Shown here in pieces: positions 1-34,359 of a stretch of 64,000 bases of DNA. Positions within the stretch are counted from its first letter, which is position 1; each line of letters starts with the position of its first letter. The DNA is from Chromera velia. Taxonomy: Eukaryota > Sar > Chromeraceae. The position numbers were made by a program, and so were the translations under genes. The DNA is taken from NCBI GenBank assembly GCA_018398765.1, contig JAHBMJ010005780.1:1-64000 (forward strand), in the 5' to 3' direction. The notes under the pieces were generated by a model. It was not told where the DNA came from. It saw only the letters and a program-made list of their open reading frames with translations, and ran no database searches.

Positions 1-657
1 GCACGCTAGTCTTTCGCCAAAAACCCGGCCCCGAAATTAAGGCTGAATTTGCGCCATGCGTGCGTCAGATTGATTGAGGGTTTTTTCATGCATGCCGCGT
101 CCCCATATATGAGAGGCGGATCTAACCTAGTTTGTCGATTTGTTCTATCCTACGTCAGATGGGTTTCAGCCCCGGGCTTTTTTCCCGCGGGGGGGGGGTT
201 CCGCGCTGCTTTTTTCCCGCGGGGGGGGGGGGGTCGGCGCTACCATGCATGCACCAATGCAGCACCATGGCCGGCGTGCGTCAATCGTGCAGTTCTCATT
301 TTTCTTGCTTTCCGGGGCCGTTCGCAAGCTTGCTTGCGTCAGATGGGGGCCACGGTTCACCCCCGCGAGACGCGCACTCGAATTGGCTCATTTCGGCACC
401 GCCATGCACCGACACCCAAAACAGAAATTTCTTCAGAAAAGGAAATTGTGGTCACGGTCAGAAGAGAGCAGCACTGCGCTCTTTCATGATAGTAAGGATT
501 TTGTGTGAATTGTCAGAGGGGGAGAGGGAGGACCTCATGTGGGCTTAGTTGATCTGAATGGTTCTTTCTGCTTTGTTTGTAAAGCAAAAGGAGAGAAAGA
601 CATGCACACAGCCCACTGCGATGAGTCCACGGAAAGAAACTTGCAGCCGCTCACGAA
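1..657. promoter_or_regulatory. 5' flank of CNOT1
   Basis: No convincing coding exon is visible here. The stretch probably holds the promoter and 5' UTR of the CNOT1 gene that starts at 658. It contains two near copies of a T-run followed by CCCGCGGGGG (about 175-198 and 207-233), each including the octamer TTTCCCGC. Long G runs follow both copies and could form G-quadruplexes. No TATA box or initiator could be identified with confidence. Confidence 0.4.
181..220 (+). promoter_or_regulatory. Two E2F-like octamers (TTTCCCGC)
   Basis: TTTCCCGC occurs at 181-188 and again at 213-220, about 440-480 bp before the CNOT1 start codon. The octamer equals the classical E2F/DP site of animals and plants. 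Two copies 32 bp apart, and a third between the kinesin and the membrane-protein gene, make chance less likely. Function in this organism is inference only, and the octamer may simply belong to the GC-rich duplicated block. Confidence 0.25.
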
Positions 658-23455
<22,798 letters not shown>

Positions 23456-24479
23456 TGAGTGACTCGAGATGGAAGAGTGCATGGGAAAGTGATCTTGCAG
23501 ACGGACGTGCAGAGAGACAAACAAGGGCAAGGGGGCGGGGTGAAGTTCAGTCAACTGTATGAGGGAGGCGAAGAGCTTATCTCGTTGCGATGCAAAAACA
23601 AAAAAAAAGCAAACATTATTTCTGTCGATCTGCGTGTTTGCTTGGAGAAACGAGGAAGAAATGGCAGAAGAAAGCTGTAAAAGAAAAGAAGCGCAGAAAC
23701 GATGTGTCGATCATTTTTGGCTCTTCTCTATTCAGTAGAAAGACAGGGAGGGAGAGAGACAGACGTTCATTTGGTTGGCATGCTGATTCGTTCGGACTAG
23801 TCGGTCATTGTGCGGGCGGGTTTTGCTTCGTTGAAACTTTCCTTCAAGAGGGAGGAACGGAGGGAGTTTGGGTGCTTTCGCTTTCTTTGTACTGCCTGGA
23901 TGAAAAGTACAAGGTTGCTTCTCTATCTTGCATCTTTCTCAACTGCTCCCTCTGTCTCTATCTCTCCCTCAGTCCAATACGCAGTTGGAGGAAGGGCGGA
24001 CGAATGTAAAATGGGAGCGGCAATCGTTTCCTCTCTACTGCCCTCTGTGATGTGTGCGTGTGTGCATCTATCTACATACTAACAAGGCCTCTCCGCTCCT
24101 CTTTGACTGCACTTCTTTTCTCTTTGTGTTCGGGGCTGTGGGGGGATCCAGCTTGTGTCGAAGTGCGTATGGAGGGATCCAGGATGTGTGCCTCCTCCGC
24201 AGGCTTCTGTTTGTTTTGTTTGTCGTACTTCCTTTTTGTTTACTGCTGCTGCTGTTGCTGTTTGGATTTGTCCACAGAAGTTTGTTTTGATTGTCTTTCC
24301 TCTTCTTTCCCTTCTCTTCTCTACCCCATTCTCTGTCTGTTCGTGTGTCGCGCCTTCTTCTTCTGTCTTCTCGTTAATCTGTCTTTTTCTCTCTCCACTT
24401 CCTTTTGCGTGGACATTCATTCGTCCGCCTGACGTGGACATGCTTTTCCTCTTCTCCCCTTCTGTTGAATGTTGGTCTG

Positions 24480-24512
<33 letters not shown>

Positions 24513-25800
24513 CGGTGGGTCCTCTGGGGTCGTCAGGTTGAGGGAAGGGAAGGGGAGGGGAGGGAGAAGATTGATGAAAGGAAGCCTGACGGTCGACTGT
24601 TCAAGGGTCCATGAAACAACAAAAGGGAATGGGAGGAAGGAAGGAAGGAAGGAAGGAAGGGAGGGAAAAGGGGAAATGGCTCACTAAATGATGCATCTCC
24701 TCTATCCATCTATCTGTGTTGACTGACTGTTGAACCATGCACCGAGGGGACACTAGTGCGGCTGTGTGAGCCGTCACGGAGAAGGGAAGGGAAGGGGACT
24801 CGGGGGCATGCGGGGGGGTGGGTGGTTAATTGGGGGGAATGGGAAACAACTGCCTCTGTCTGGCATCCGTCGGAGTCAGCAGCTGAGGGCTGTACGTTTT
24901 AATTTTTTGTTTTTTCGGGGGTGCTTACTGAGCAGGCAGCTAGGAGCGAGGGAGGCATCTTAGGGAAGGATGTCGGGAGAGGGCCATCAAGAGAGCCTGG
25001 CTGGCTGGGTGGGAGCGTAGGAGGGTTGGGATTTATTTGTCCGGCCCATCCATCGATCCCGGGGAGAGGCTTGTGTGTCATTCGGTCCATGCAGGCACTC
25101 TCTTTTCATTGGCATGCTTGCGGTCTCTCTTCTTTGTCGTTTGGAAGCAGAGGAGGGCCCTGTGTGAGACGGAAAGTGTCCACACGTACAGGTGGCAAGC
25201 GACAGCCAGCCCCATCCCTTCCTTCCCAAATGACTGTGGCGTGAGGTGTTCGAGGGAAAGGAGTGGTGCGGAGAGGAGAGAGAGATGAGGGGCAAGCACC
25301 GAGAAGGGCAAGCGTAGGCCTGAATGAGACGGCTGCAGAAGGCAGTTAGTCAGTCGGGCAGTTTCCTCCTTTCCGTTTCCAATGATCAATTAATGCTTCG
25401 ATCCCGTCGCTCCTCGATCATCCGTCCGTTTGACGCTTTCTCGTGGCTAGGCCCAGGCCCTCCACAGCGACTAAGTCTGTCTTCTCCTCAGTATCTTTCT
25501 CATCTGCATCTTCCGAAAGCCCGCATCCAAGCGCTCCTCCTGCCAGGGCTCCCTCCCTCAGATATTAACGCCGCCTGGGGGATCCACTTGGGAGAGAAGG
25601 GGATAGATGGAGAGGGAAGGGGGCTGTTTCTGCCTATTTCGCTTCAAGCTACCTAGGCAGAGACGAAGAACTGGTCAAGCCTGGTATCTTGCCACCGGCT
25701 CTTGATCGAACGGCTATTTGAATGCAGGGCCAACTTAGGTAAGGAAGTTAATCAGTAAGTCAGTCATCAAAGGACGAGCTGCGAAGTGGACGAAAGCCCG
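23456..25800. other. Intergenic stretch downstream of CNOT1, no gene seen
   Basis: Short open frames exist on both strands, but none matches a known family and none could be chained through splice sites. The stretch presumably contains the CNOT1 3' UTR. It holds a GT run (about 24484-24512) and a GGAA run (about 24638-24662). Confidence 0.5.
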
Positions 25801-26700
25801 CGTACAGCTGGCATACTTTATAATAATGCATTCAAGTCATATTAAACTTTGAGTGTTTAAACCCAGCTTTGAACTGTTATACTAATTATATTATAAGTAG
25901 ATTAATATATGAGCTACATGAAACTTTAATTTAAAAAACTGGCGTACATAGCCTGATTGATGCTCTAGAAATGTTGCTGAGAGGCTAGCTAAGAGTAGTG
26001 AGAGGGCATTTAATAGAAGCTGAGGGTTTCCGAGTCCATAGTTAATTTCGCTTCCCAGGTTATTCAGCATAGTATTCGCATGGAGTCGAAAGTCAGTCAG
26101 ATTAAAAACTGACGCACACAGATAGGATAAGAGAGGGATAGGACTTATGTTCTGGGTGCCCCTGAGGTCCACTGCCTAGAAAAGGCGTATACGATAGGTG
26201 TGTTGATCGAGCCCGTGTGAGCCCGTTCGAGCCCGTACAAGCCCGTCGGAGCCCGTCAGAGCCCCTTTTTTTACCCAGAAAAGAGAAATTATTAAGCGTA
26301 ACACCTAGCGTGACACACAAGTCAGATATGTTAAATTGTGATTCCTAGGGCCTTTTTACAACATACGAAAGGCACTAATAATTTTTAAAAACATAAAGTC
26401 CGAGCTAAATGTAGATATAAATACTTATGTATTGGTTGAAGGAAAAAACCTCTTGAATTCTGTCTGTCTACTAAAGTTTGTTCTCCTTATCTTATAACAT
26501 AAGAGGCTGACACTTAAGAGGCGGTCTACATAGGTTAGTGACTGTGTATCAATGCTATGAATGCAGTTTAGAAAGGTGTATATCACTGTATGACTGTCGT
26601 CTATGTCAATTTATGTAATACAGAATAAATGTCAGAAGTTTGTCGGGAATTCAAGAGTTTGCTTTTCAAGTTGCTTCCAATGCGTGGTTAACTACTTAAA
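25800..26700. other. AT-rich non-coding island
   Basis: Base composition drops sharply to AT-rich with many stops in all frames. Similar islands lie at about 29440-29900, 39300-40900 and 63590-64000. They probably mark mobile-element remnants. Apart from the 10-bp repeat cluster at 26209 nothing specific is recognised. Confidence 0.4.
26194..26265 (+). repeat. 10-bp tandem cluster (GAGCCCGTNN), left copy of an inverted pair
   Basis: Six units of GAGCCCGTNN run from 26209, one of them starting AAG, preceded by ATAGGTGTGTTGATC. The reverse complement of the cluster and of its leader recurs at 29126-29182. Confidence 0.8.
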
Positions 26701-26848
26701 CCTCTACCACTGCTTCAAAGGTTTCATAGAGGCCCCATACAACCACATGCGCAACCTGGATTCGTGAGTGCCGGCCTTCCAGGACCTAGCTCTCTTGGTC
26801 TTCCGTGGTCTCCGGCTCTGGCTCTGCATGGCAGACTGAGTCTCATGA

Positions 26849-26883
<35 letters not shown>

Positions 26884-26936
26884 CCTCCCCCCTGCCCCCC
26901 TCTCTCTCTCTTTCTCTAAGACAGGCATGGATCCGT

Positions 26937-26980
26937 TGGATGGATGGATAGATGGATGGATAGATGGATGGATGAATGGG
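26937..26980. repeat. (GGAT)n short array
   Basis: GGAT/AGAT units are preceded by a CT run (about 26849-26920). This looks like a small outlier of the larger array at 27660. Confidence 0.85.
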
Positions 26981-27659
26981 GGCCACTGGATGGATGCATA
27001 GATGGGTGATGATGGATGCATGGATCATGAATGAATGAATGAATGAGTTGACTAAGCCGGCGGAGCCTAGCTCCTGGCAGTCCATGCATGCAAGTCCGAG
27101 TCTTGTCAATTTTCTAGCTCTGAGAAGAGACTGTAGACTGAACAAGACTCAGATTTGGTCAGTGAATGCGAGATTGAAGAAATGACTGAAGGGAAAAGAT
27201 GGAAGAATCAACTTGTGTACTTGACTGCGAAGCAAATTGAAGTGAATTGCGTTTCGAAGGGAAAAATAAAAGGCTGCATGAAAAACCAAAAACAGGACCA
27301 ATTACCGCTCGGAATCATGACTACGATACCCTAATTCCGTTTTGTCCTTCCTCTCCCCTCTCCTCAAACACATGAAGCAGCGCCGCCCTCGTGTGCACCG
27401 CTCGAGCAACTGAAGAGAATTCGGCACGAACTTGCCACGACTGAGAAACGGAACCTCCTTCAAGAAATAGAATGCGACCCCCTCCATCATTCACAATTCT
27501 CATAATTGTTGTCTGAAGAGACTTTTTCTCTGTTTCTGTTTCAACTTGTCCAACCAACCTCATATGCAGCCTGTTGCTTGCAACATTCAGGCAGTTATGA
27601 CTGATGACCGAGGCCGACGGCTCAGCATCATCGTCTGGAAGTTCGTCGTGAACATATGG

Positions 27660-28512
27660 ATGCCATTGGATGGATGCTAGGGATGGATGGATGAATGAAT
27701 GGGTGAATGAATGGATGGATGGATGAATGGATGAATGGATGGATGGATGGATGGATGGGTGGATGGGTGGGTGGGTGGGTAGGTGGGTGGATGCATGGAC
27801 GGATGGGTGTGTGGGTGCTAGGTGTGGGTGGGTGGATGGATGGGTATGCATGTAGATGGGTATGTGGATGGACGGATGAGTGGATAGATGATTGGATGGA
27901 ATCGATGAGTGGATAAATGAGTGGATGGATGAGTAGATGGGTGTGTGGATGAATATGAGTGGGTGGATGAGTGGATGGGTGTTTGGATGGATGGGTGGTT
28001 GAAATACAACGAGTGGAGAATGAGTGGGTGACGTTGTGCGTGTGGATGTGTGTGTGGATGTGTGTGTGGATGGATGAGAGGATGGATGAGTGGATGGGTG
28101 TGTGGATGGGTGTGTGGATGGATGAATGGGTGGATGGTTGGGTGCATGAGTGGATGGGTGTGTGGATGGGTGTGTGGATAGGTGTGTGGATGGGTGTGTG
28201 GATGGATGTGCATGTGGATGGGTGCGTGGATGGGTGTGCGAATGGGTGTGTGGATGGGTGGATGGATGGATGGAAACGATGGATGGATGGATGAATGGAT
28301 GGGTGTGTGGATGGATCGATTGATAGATGCATGGATGGATGCCGTTGGGTGGGTCGCCCAGGCCCAGGGTGGATGGGTGGATGGATGGGTGGATGTGTGT
28401 GTGGATGTGTGTGTGTATGGATGAGCGGATGGATGGGTGGATAGATGGGTGAATGGGTGGGTGGGTGGATAAATGAATGGGTTGCTGGGTGGATAGATGG
28501 GTGGATGTCCTC
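27660..28512. repeat. GGATG/GGGTG minisatellite, about 850 bp
   Basis: The stretch is a degenerate array of GGATGGAT, GGGTGTGT and GGATGAGT type units with a 4-bp core and 12-bp higher-order periodicity. It leaves a long open frame on the minus strand rich in His-Pro-Ser-Thr/Ile, which I regard as a by-product of the repeat period rather than a gene. Confidence 0.9.
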
Positions 28513-29125
28513 AGACGAGTCTCTCCTTCTTGATCCCCCGCGGTCCCCCCATGCATCCGCTTCTCTGTCTCTCTTCCGCCTACCTGTCTGCAGGTCCGAG
28601 AGCTGCTTGCGTAGAGGACATCTGCATGACAATGCGTGCACACATAAGCTTGCACGGAGAGGTTCCGTGTTGCGTCAATGCATGGGCTCGCATTACACCG
28701 AACCTTGCATTTTTTCAACATAGTGACTGCGTGGCTGCAACAGACAGCTCATCTCATCATCACAGACAGATGTCAGATTGACAGTGCACAAAAGACAGTT
28801 CTTGACTTTATAGTGTATACTGATGCTCACTACAATTGAGAAGTTTGATGTTAATTGTAGAACACCATCATGTCAACCAATTCAAGTCTACATAAGTGAA
28901 CAACAAACTTTACTACCTTACATAGTGTTGTAACAACAGTTGTTGTAATGTATATGTATTTTGCACGTACTGTTTGTAAGAAAAACACATGTTTTCTTTC
29001 TCAGATGGCAAAACTGATGATGATGATGATGATGATGATTGAGGGTTAAATCCTAGATTTAGCGACTGCATTTTAACCTTTGCGGGACCATATTGCGGGC
29101 TGACACAAAAACTGACAAAAAATTA

Positions 29126-29182
29126 ACGGGCTCCAACGGGCTCGAACGGGCTCGCACGGGCTCAATCAACACACCTATTAAA
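29126..29182 (-). repeat. 10-bp cluster (ACGGGCTCNN), right copy of the inverted pair
   Basis: Four units of ACGGGCTC spaced by 10 bp are followed by AATCAACACACCTAT. This is the reverse complement of the 26194-26265 cluster and its leader with few mismatches. The pair faces across about 2.9 kb that includes the GGATG minisatellite. Confidence 0.8.
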
Positions 29183-29923
29183 TATTTTTCGGTGCCAAAT
29201 CTGCGGCATTTTCCGGGGCCGGATCTGTGGCATGATAGCCCCGGTCCACGTTTCGCTGACAGGGTACTTAACACAGTACTACATATCACTACATGCAGGA
29301 TACCTCCTCCACAAGTTCCGGGGGTATGCCGGGGCCTTGAGAGACTAAAAAAGCTTAAAAAAGGCTATGAAAATGACCGAATCAATTTAGCCAAGGCTGC
29401 CAAGCTAAGCTAAACAGGAGATTAAAACCCATAAATTAAGAATTCAAGATGTTTCTTTTTCAAATAAGACTATATCAGTTAATATCAGTTATATATTGTT
29501 TATGATAGTTATATATCAGTTTTAGTATTGAAAGCCAGAACTATTTTATACGTACATAATCGAAACGTTTGATTTCCAGTTTTAAATTCCTTGATTCAAA
29601 TTTCTATTTAGTTTCAACTTTTAATTGTACAAATTTTGACGGCCAAATTAAAATATACTTTTACATACCCTCCAAAGACCTAGGAATTTGGACAGGAATT
29701 TAGAGAAATTTAGACAAGAATTTAAAGGAATTTAGAGTTCTAAATTCCTAAATTTTGGAAGTCAATTTCTTATGGACTATAATGAAATAGAACTTGATAT
29801 TAACGGTGCTTATAGGTGCTTATAGCCCTACTACTAATATGTGTCTTTTGTCTCTTAGTTTGCAAGCTAGTTTGCAAGATTTGCTCTGGTAGCAGATGGA
29901 CATAGCGGCAAAGCTTGGCGCGG

Positions 29924-29925
<2 letters not shown>

Positions 29926-29954
<29 letters not shown>

Positions 29955-29959
29955 TAATT

Positions 29960-30010
<51 letters not shown>
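29926..30010. repeat. (AATC)n microsatellite
   Basis: About 85 bp of CAAT/AATC repeat with a short AATTAATT interruption. Confidence 0.95.
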
Positions 30011-30011
<1 letters not shown>

Positions 30012-30216
30012 TGATTCAATCAAAGCCTCTCTATTCGTGACGAATTTCGCGTCTTTGAGAGCCTGAACCTTAATGAATCAGATGGACAAAAAACGTTATG
30101 GCTGGGTTTAATGCGGGTGGATGTTTTCGGCCCTAGCTGCGATAGAAAAGATGCGGTCATGATCCGGGTCATCTCCACAGAAGGAGCGTACGGGACCGTA
30201 TCAAAAGCTTTTGAGC

Positions 30217-30253
30217 TCACTCACTCACTCACTCACTCACTCTAACTCACATT

Positions 30254-30287
<34 letters not shown>

Positions 30288-30490
30288 TACACACACACAC
30301 ACACACAGACACACACACACCGACACTCTCTTTCTTTATTTTCTTTCTTTCGTTCTTTCGTTCGTTCGTTCGTTCTTTCGTTCTTTCTTTCTTTCTTTCT
30401 TTCTCCCTCTCTCTCTCTCTCTCACACGCACTCACGCACGCACGCACTCACTCTCTTAATCACTCTCTCACCTACACACTCACACAGCGA
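30217..30490. repeat. Compound microsatellite block
   Basis: In order, the block holds a CTCA run, a CT run, a CA run, a CTTT/CGTT run, another CT run and ACGC/ACTC units. No coding signal is present. Confidence 0.9.
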
Positions 30491-30919
30491 CAAACAGTCA
30501 CAGGAAGAGACACACAGACACCAACATGTACCCACAGAAGTAGAGAGATACAGACAGACAGAAAAAAAGAGAGAGACAGAGAGACAGGCTATATGGGTTC
30601 TTCCCCTCCTCTTCATGAACGCAACAGATTGTATGGTTTCTTTCCCTCCTCTTCTTCATGAACACAGCAGACAAAAAGGCAGACAGACAGACTATATCGG
30701 CTTTCTTCACTTCACTTTTTCCGAATCGCTGACGAACGGAAAGACACAGACACAGACAGACACAGTCAAACACAGACAGATACAGACATATTGAAGTGAA
30801 CGGAAAAAGAAAGATGATGGAAACAGGAAGGCAGAGGGGAGCTCAGTAAGGGATGCGACACGACAAAACAAAGGTACAGGTCAAGCTAATGTTAGACGAC
30901 TAAGAGACTGCGTGAAGCA

Positions 30920-32020
30920 GCTAGTGCCACAAGGCGAAGAGACGGAACGAAGGAGCGGAAGGCAAAGAGCCAGGATGAAAAGGACTCTCTCAGGAAGGCA
31001 AAGCGTGGAACGGAGCAGAGAGAGGGAAACTTCAAGAGACGGAACGAAGCAGAAGAAAGTGAAGAGACGGTACGAAGCCGAGGAAGGCGAAGAGAGGGAA
31101 GGAAGCAGAGGAAGGCAAAGAGGCGGAGCGAAGCAGAGAAAGCGGAAAAGGCGGAACAAAGCAGAGAAAGGCAAAGAGACGGTACGAAGCAGAGGGAGGC
31201 AAAGAGGCAGAACGAACTTCAAGCAGAGAAAAGCGAAGAGATGGAACGAAGCATAGAAGGGCGAAGTGATGAAAGAAACCACTGGAAGACGAAGTATGAA
31301 AAGGAGAGGAGGGCAAAGAGACTAAATACAGCAGAGGAAGACAAGGAGACGAAACGAAGCAGAGAGAGGCGAAGAGAGAGTACGGAGCAGAGGAAGGCAA
31401 AGAGAGGGAACGAAGCAAAGAAGACAAAGAGTTGGAACGAAGCAGCCGAATACGAGAAGACGGCAACGAAACACTGTAAGGCAGAGAGACGGAATGAAAG
31501 AAAGAGAAGGCGAAGAAGCAGAACGAAGCAGAGTAAAGCGACGAGATTTAATGAAGCAGAGGACCGCGAAGAGACAGAACGAAGCAGAGGAAGGCAAAGA
31601 GACGGAACAAAGCAGAGAAAAACGAAGAAACGGCGGGAAGCACAGGGGACACGGAGCGGAGGAGGGGAAAGATGCGAAAAAAAACAGAGGAAGAAGAAGA
31701 GACGAAAGGGAGCAGAGAAAGCCAGAGAGACAGAATGAAGCAGAGGAAGACGAAAAGAGGGAAGAAAACAGAGGAAGGGAAAGAGGCGGAACAAAGCCGA
31801 GGAAGTCAAAGAATCGGAATAAAACTGAGGAAGCCGGAGAGACAGAGCAAAGCAGCCGAATGCGACGAGACGGAACGAAACACTGCAACACTGCAAGGTA
31901 CAGAGACGGAACAAAAGAAGAAGAAGAAATAGAATGAAGCAGAGGAAAGCGACGAGATTTGTTGAAGAACTTGAAGGCGAGGAGCTAAGAGGAACGAAGC
32001 AGAGGAGCGCGAACAGATGG
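30920..32020. repeat. Degenerate minisatellite with a unit of about 28 bp, about 1.1 kb
   Basis: A purine-rich unit resembling GGCAAAGAGACGGAACGAAG plus CAGAGGAA recurs about 35-40 times with much variation. The period is not a multiple of three, so open frames on both strands merely cycle through related peptides (Arg/Glu-rich on plus, Phe/Leu/Ser-rich on minus). I do not call a gene. Confidence 0.85.
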
Positions 32021-32059
32021 GACGATCGAAGCGCAGCCGCGGCCTGCATGGTACAAGCA

Positions 32060-34358
32060 CATGCCGTGGCCCCCGGCCGACGGTATGTTAAAAGTAGTAT
32101 AGTACCCCCCTAAGCTCAAGTACATGCCAAAAGTTTGCGAGGTTGCAATAGAAATATTGAGCTCACCGCCAGGCCTAGGCGCCGGCATAGGTTTGTGCCC
32201 TAGAAGCGTACACCATAGGGTCAGAAACCTAGGCACCGACCAAAGCCACCTGACACGGAGGCCGGGTCGTCCAGACGGAACCTCGATCGATTGCTAATTG
32301 ACTAACGCCAGGCCTAGAGAGGCAAGCGTACTCAAGCAAGGGAAGCGAAGACCCGGAAGAACCGAGGCCGGACATAATACTGAAAGGCGATGCTCTTCTG
32401 TTACCGAAAGAAACCCAGAGAAGAAAAATCCCGTCCAGAGACACGACAAGTCACGCATGCATACTTCAGAAGGAAACTCACGAAAAGCATGACATAAAAG
32501 AAACCACAAGAAAAAACATGGATGCAACATAGGTAGAGCGCAAGTGAGAGCGGTGCCAGAAAGATCCTGAAGTCAGGGCCAAAGCACACCACTCCACGAT
32601 TCACCTAGCTCTCTGTCCGCCTGAGACCATTCGCCTAACGTAATGATGTCCCCCATAATCCTTGTCAGATAAATCAGCTTCGGCAGAACACAGAAACGGA
32701 AAAGGAGGTGGGCTCCTTAGGGGTCGCCATACTCTTCCACTGCCTGGCTTAACTCCTGCACCTCTTTCAGCTTTTTATCAAAGTGTGCACTCTGATACTC
32801 TGTAGTCCCACTGGCCACCCCGTAGAGTCGGAAACCTTTAAGGGATGGGGTGATTCCAGGCGGTGATAGGTATGTGCTCGGACATTCTTTGAGCCCTTAC
32901 CACGAAGGTGAGTGGACCAAGCTCTTGTTAGGTCGCAGGGTTAACCCGAAACTCTGCAACCTGGCTGCGCTCGCCCTCCACGCATGTAGGATGCTGTTAT
33001 CGTGTCCGTCTGTGGGGATCTGCTGGAAAGGATGGAGGGGGAAAACCATAGATACGTCGTCCATGAAGGCGCCAACGAAACACCCCCTTCCCCCGTGCTT
33101 TGCCTGCAAATCCCCCAGCAACCCGTCTAGGGAAGGCTTTAGCCCCATGCAGAAGAGAAAAGGACCCACCACATCCCCCTGTTGTACCCTTTCTTCGCAT
33201 GTGATCCTCCGAAGGAGCCCTGACTGGTCTCTGAAGACTAAGTCTGAAGGAGTTCCATACCATAAAGTAAAGAAAGAATACAACTGGGGGAAATGAGTAT
33301 GAACCTGGTCTATCATCACCTGCTGGTCACATGCATTGAAGGCGTTCGATACGTCTAAGTTCAGCACAGCTGACGAGAGGGACCGCTGCAAGCACGTCTG
33401 CACACAACGGAACAATTTCTCTGTGCCTGCCCTTGTGCGTACTGCAAACTACAAGGGGCCCAGGTACCGCTCGAACTGCACGCTACTGCACGCCAAACTC
33501 CAGCAGGATTGCCCTCGTCACCCACCAACGAAGGACGTCCCCTACCACAATGGGTCTCACCTCTGTCCCTCTAGCATTTTTATTTAAGGCGAAGCACCTG
33601 CCCCCTGCGAGCAGTGAGATAAAACCCACTGGGGCGTCTCCTCTTGCAAGACATGTGGCAATACGAAGGATGCGCGTCTGCGCTGAGCCGTCTCTGGGGA
33701 GAAAGTAGCTCAAGTGTTCGTAACGCCATCCCGTGACCCCCTGTACTAATCCCTTTGGCGCAAACCTGATCGCTTCAAGCAGATTGTCGCGAGACAGTGT
33801 GAGCAGAGGAGACTGAGAGCCTGAGGACTGTGACTGAGAGTCACTCTGGGGCAGGCCCCGGAGGAGAAGAGGGTGGGCTCTACACGGAAACATACCTGCT
33901 ACCTTCCTGAAGGTAGCTGGTGATGCTGGGGCCACCCCGAAGGATTGGAGATGGGAGGCGGCTTTTGACAGCGCCTCCTCCTCTATCAGACCCTACACTT
34001 GTTTCCATTTGGAAACCAGGTCGTCTTCCGTACGTTACTAGGTGGAACGACGCCCCCTCCTCTCCTGGCCCTTCCGTTGTCTCTCCCTCATGTGCACCAC
34101 GTCCTCCCGCAGAACTTGCACTAGCGACTCAAAGTCTCCCTCCTAAAAGGCTTTGATCTGCCGCCTGCATGCTGACAAGGAAGCAGGTCCCCCTTGTCGC
34201 AATAGACCGCACGTGGCCAACGGATGTCAACCATGCAATCAGCTAGATACCGTGTGGCCGCCGCGGCGGAGCCGGCCAACAAAATTTAACAGTTTATGAA
34301 CTTTTGGGGGCCACGGCATGCTCCCCGGGAGCATTTCAGTTGCATGCCGTGGCCCCCA
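32060..34358. mobile_element. Retroelement relic bounded by CATGCCGTGGCCCCC motifs
   Basis: CATGCCGTGGCCCCC occurs at 32060-32074 and 34343-34357 in the same orientation and inverted at 34306-34320. The last two form a hairpin. A broken minus-strand reverse transcriptase lies between them. The flanking motifs are seen directly; that they are the element ends is inference. Combined direct and inverted terminal motifs recall tyrosine-recombinase retroelements (DIRS/Ngaro type), but no recombinase was found. Confidence 0.5.
32590..33960 (-). pseudogene. Decayed retroelement reverse transcriptase
   Basis: Read from high to low coordinates, the fragments give: a finger/palm segment (FAPKGLVQGVTGWRYEHLS, then EVRPIVVGDVLRWWVTRAIL) at about 33935-33483; a palm segment with LNLDVSNAFNACDQQ, VQQGDVVGPFLF and FMDDVSMV at about 33415-32897; and a thumb-like segment (FRLYGVASGTTEYQSAHFD, then FRFCVLPKLIYLTR) at about 32830-32640. 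FMDD replaces the usual YxDD, and ERVQQGD the usual GVQQGD. The fragments lie in different frames, and a stop lies in the thumb part, so it is not expected to be active. No endonuclease or RNase H was recognised. Similar polymerases occur in LINE-like elements of protists, fungi and plants. Confidence 0.82.
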
Positions 34359-34359
34359 A

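Noticed and set aside
27321-28721. 466-codon minus-strand open frame rich in His-Pro-Ser-Thr/Ile
   Set aside because: It is the translation of the GGATG/GGGTG minisatellite, whose 12-bp higher-order period is a multiple of three, so stops are absent by chance. No flanking coding signal.
29015-29045. GAT run as a coding Asp stretch
   Set aside because: It is a short trinucleotide microsatellite with stops nearby and no surrounding coding signal.
30920-32020. Long Phe/Leu/Ser and Arg/Glu open frames
   Set aside because: They cycle through the 28-bp minisatellite in all frames and show no domain.
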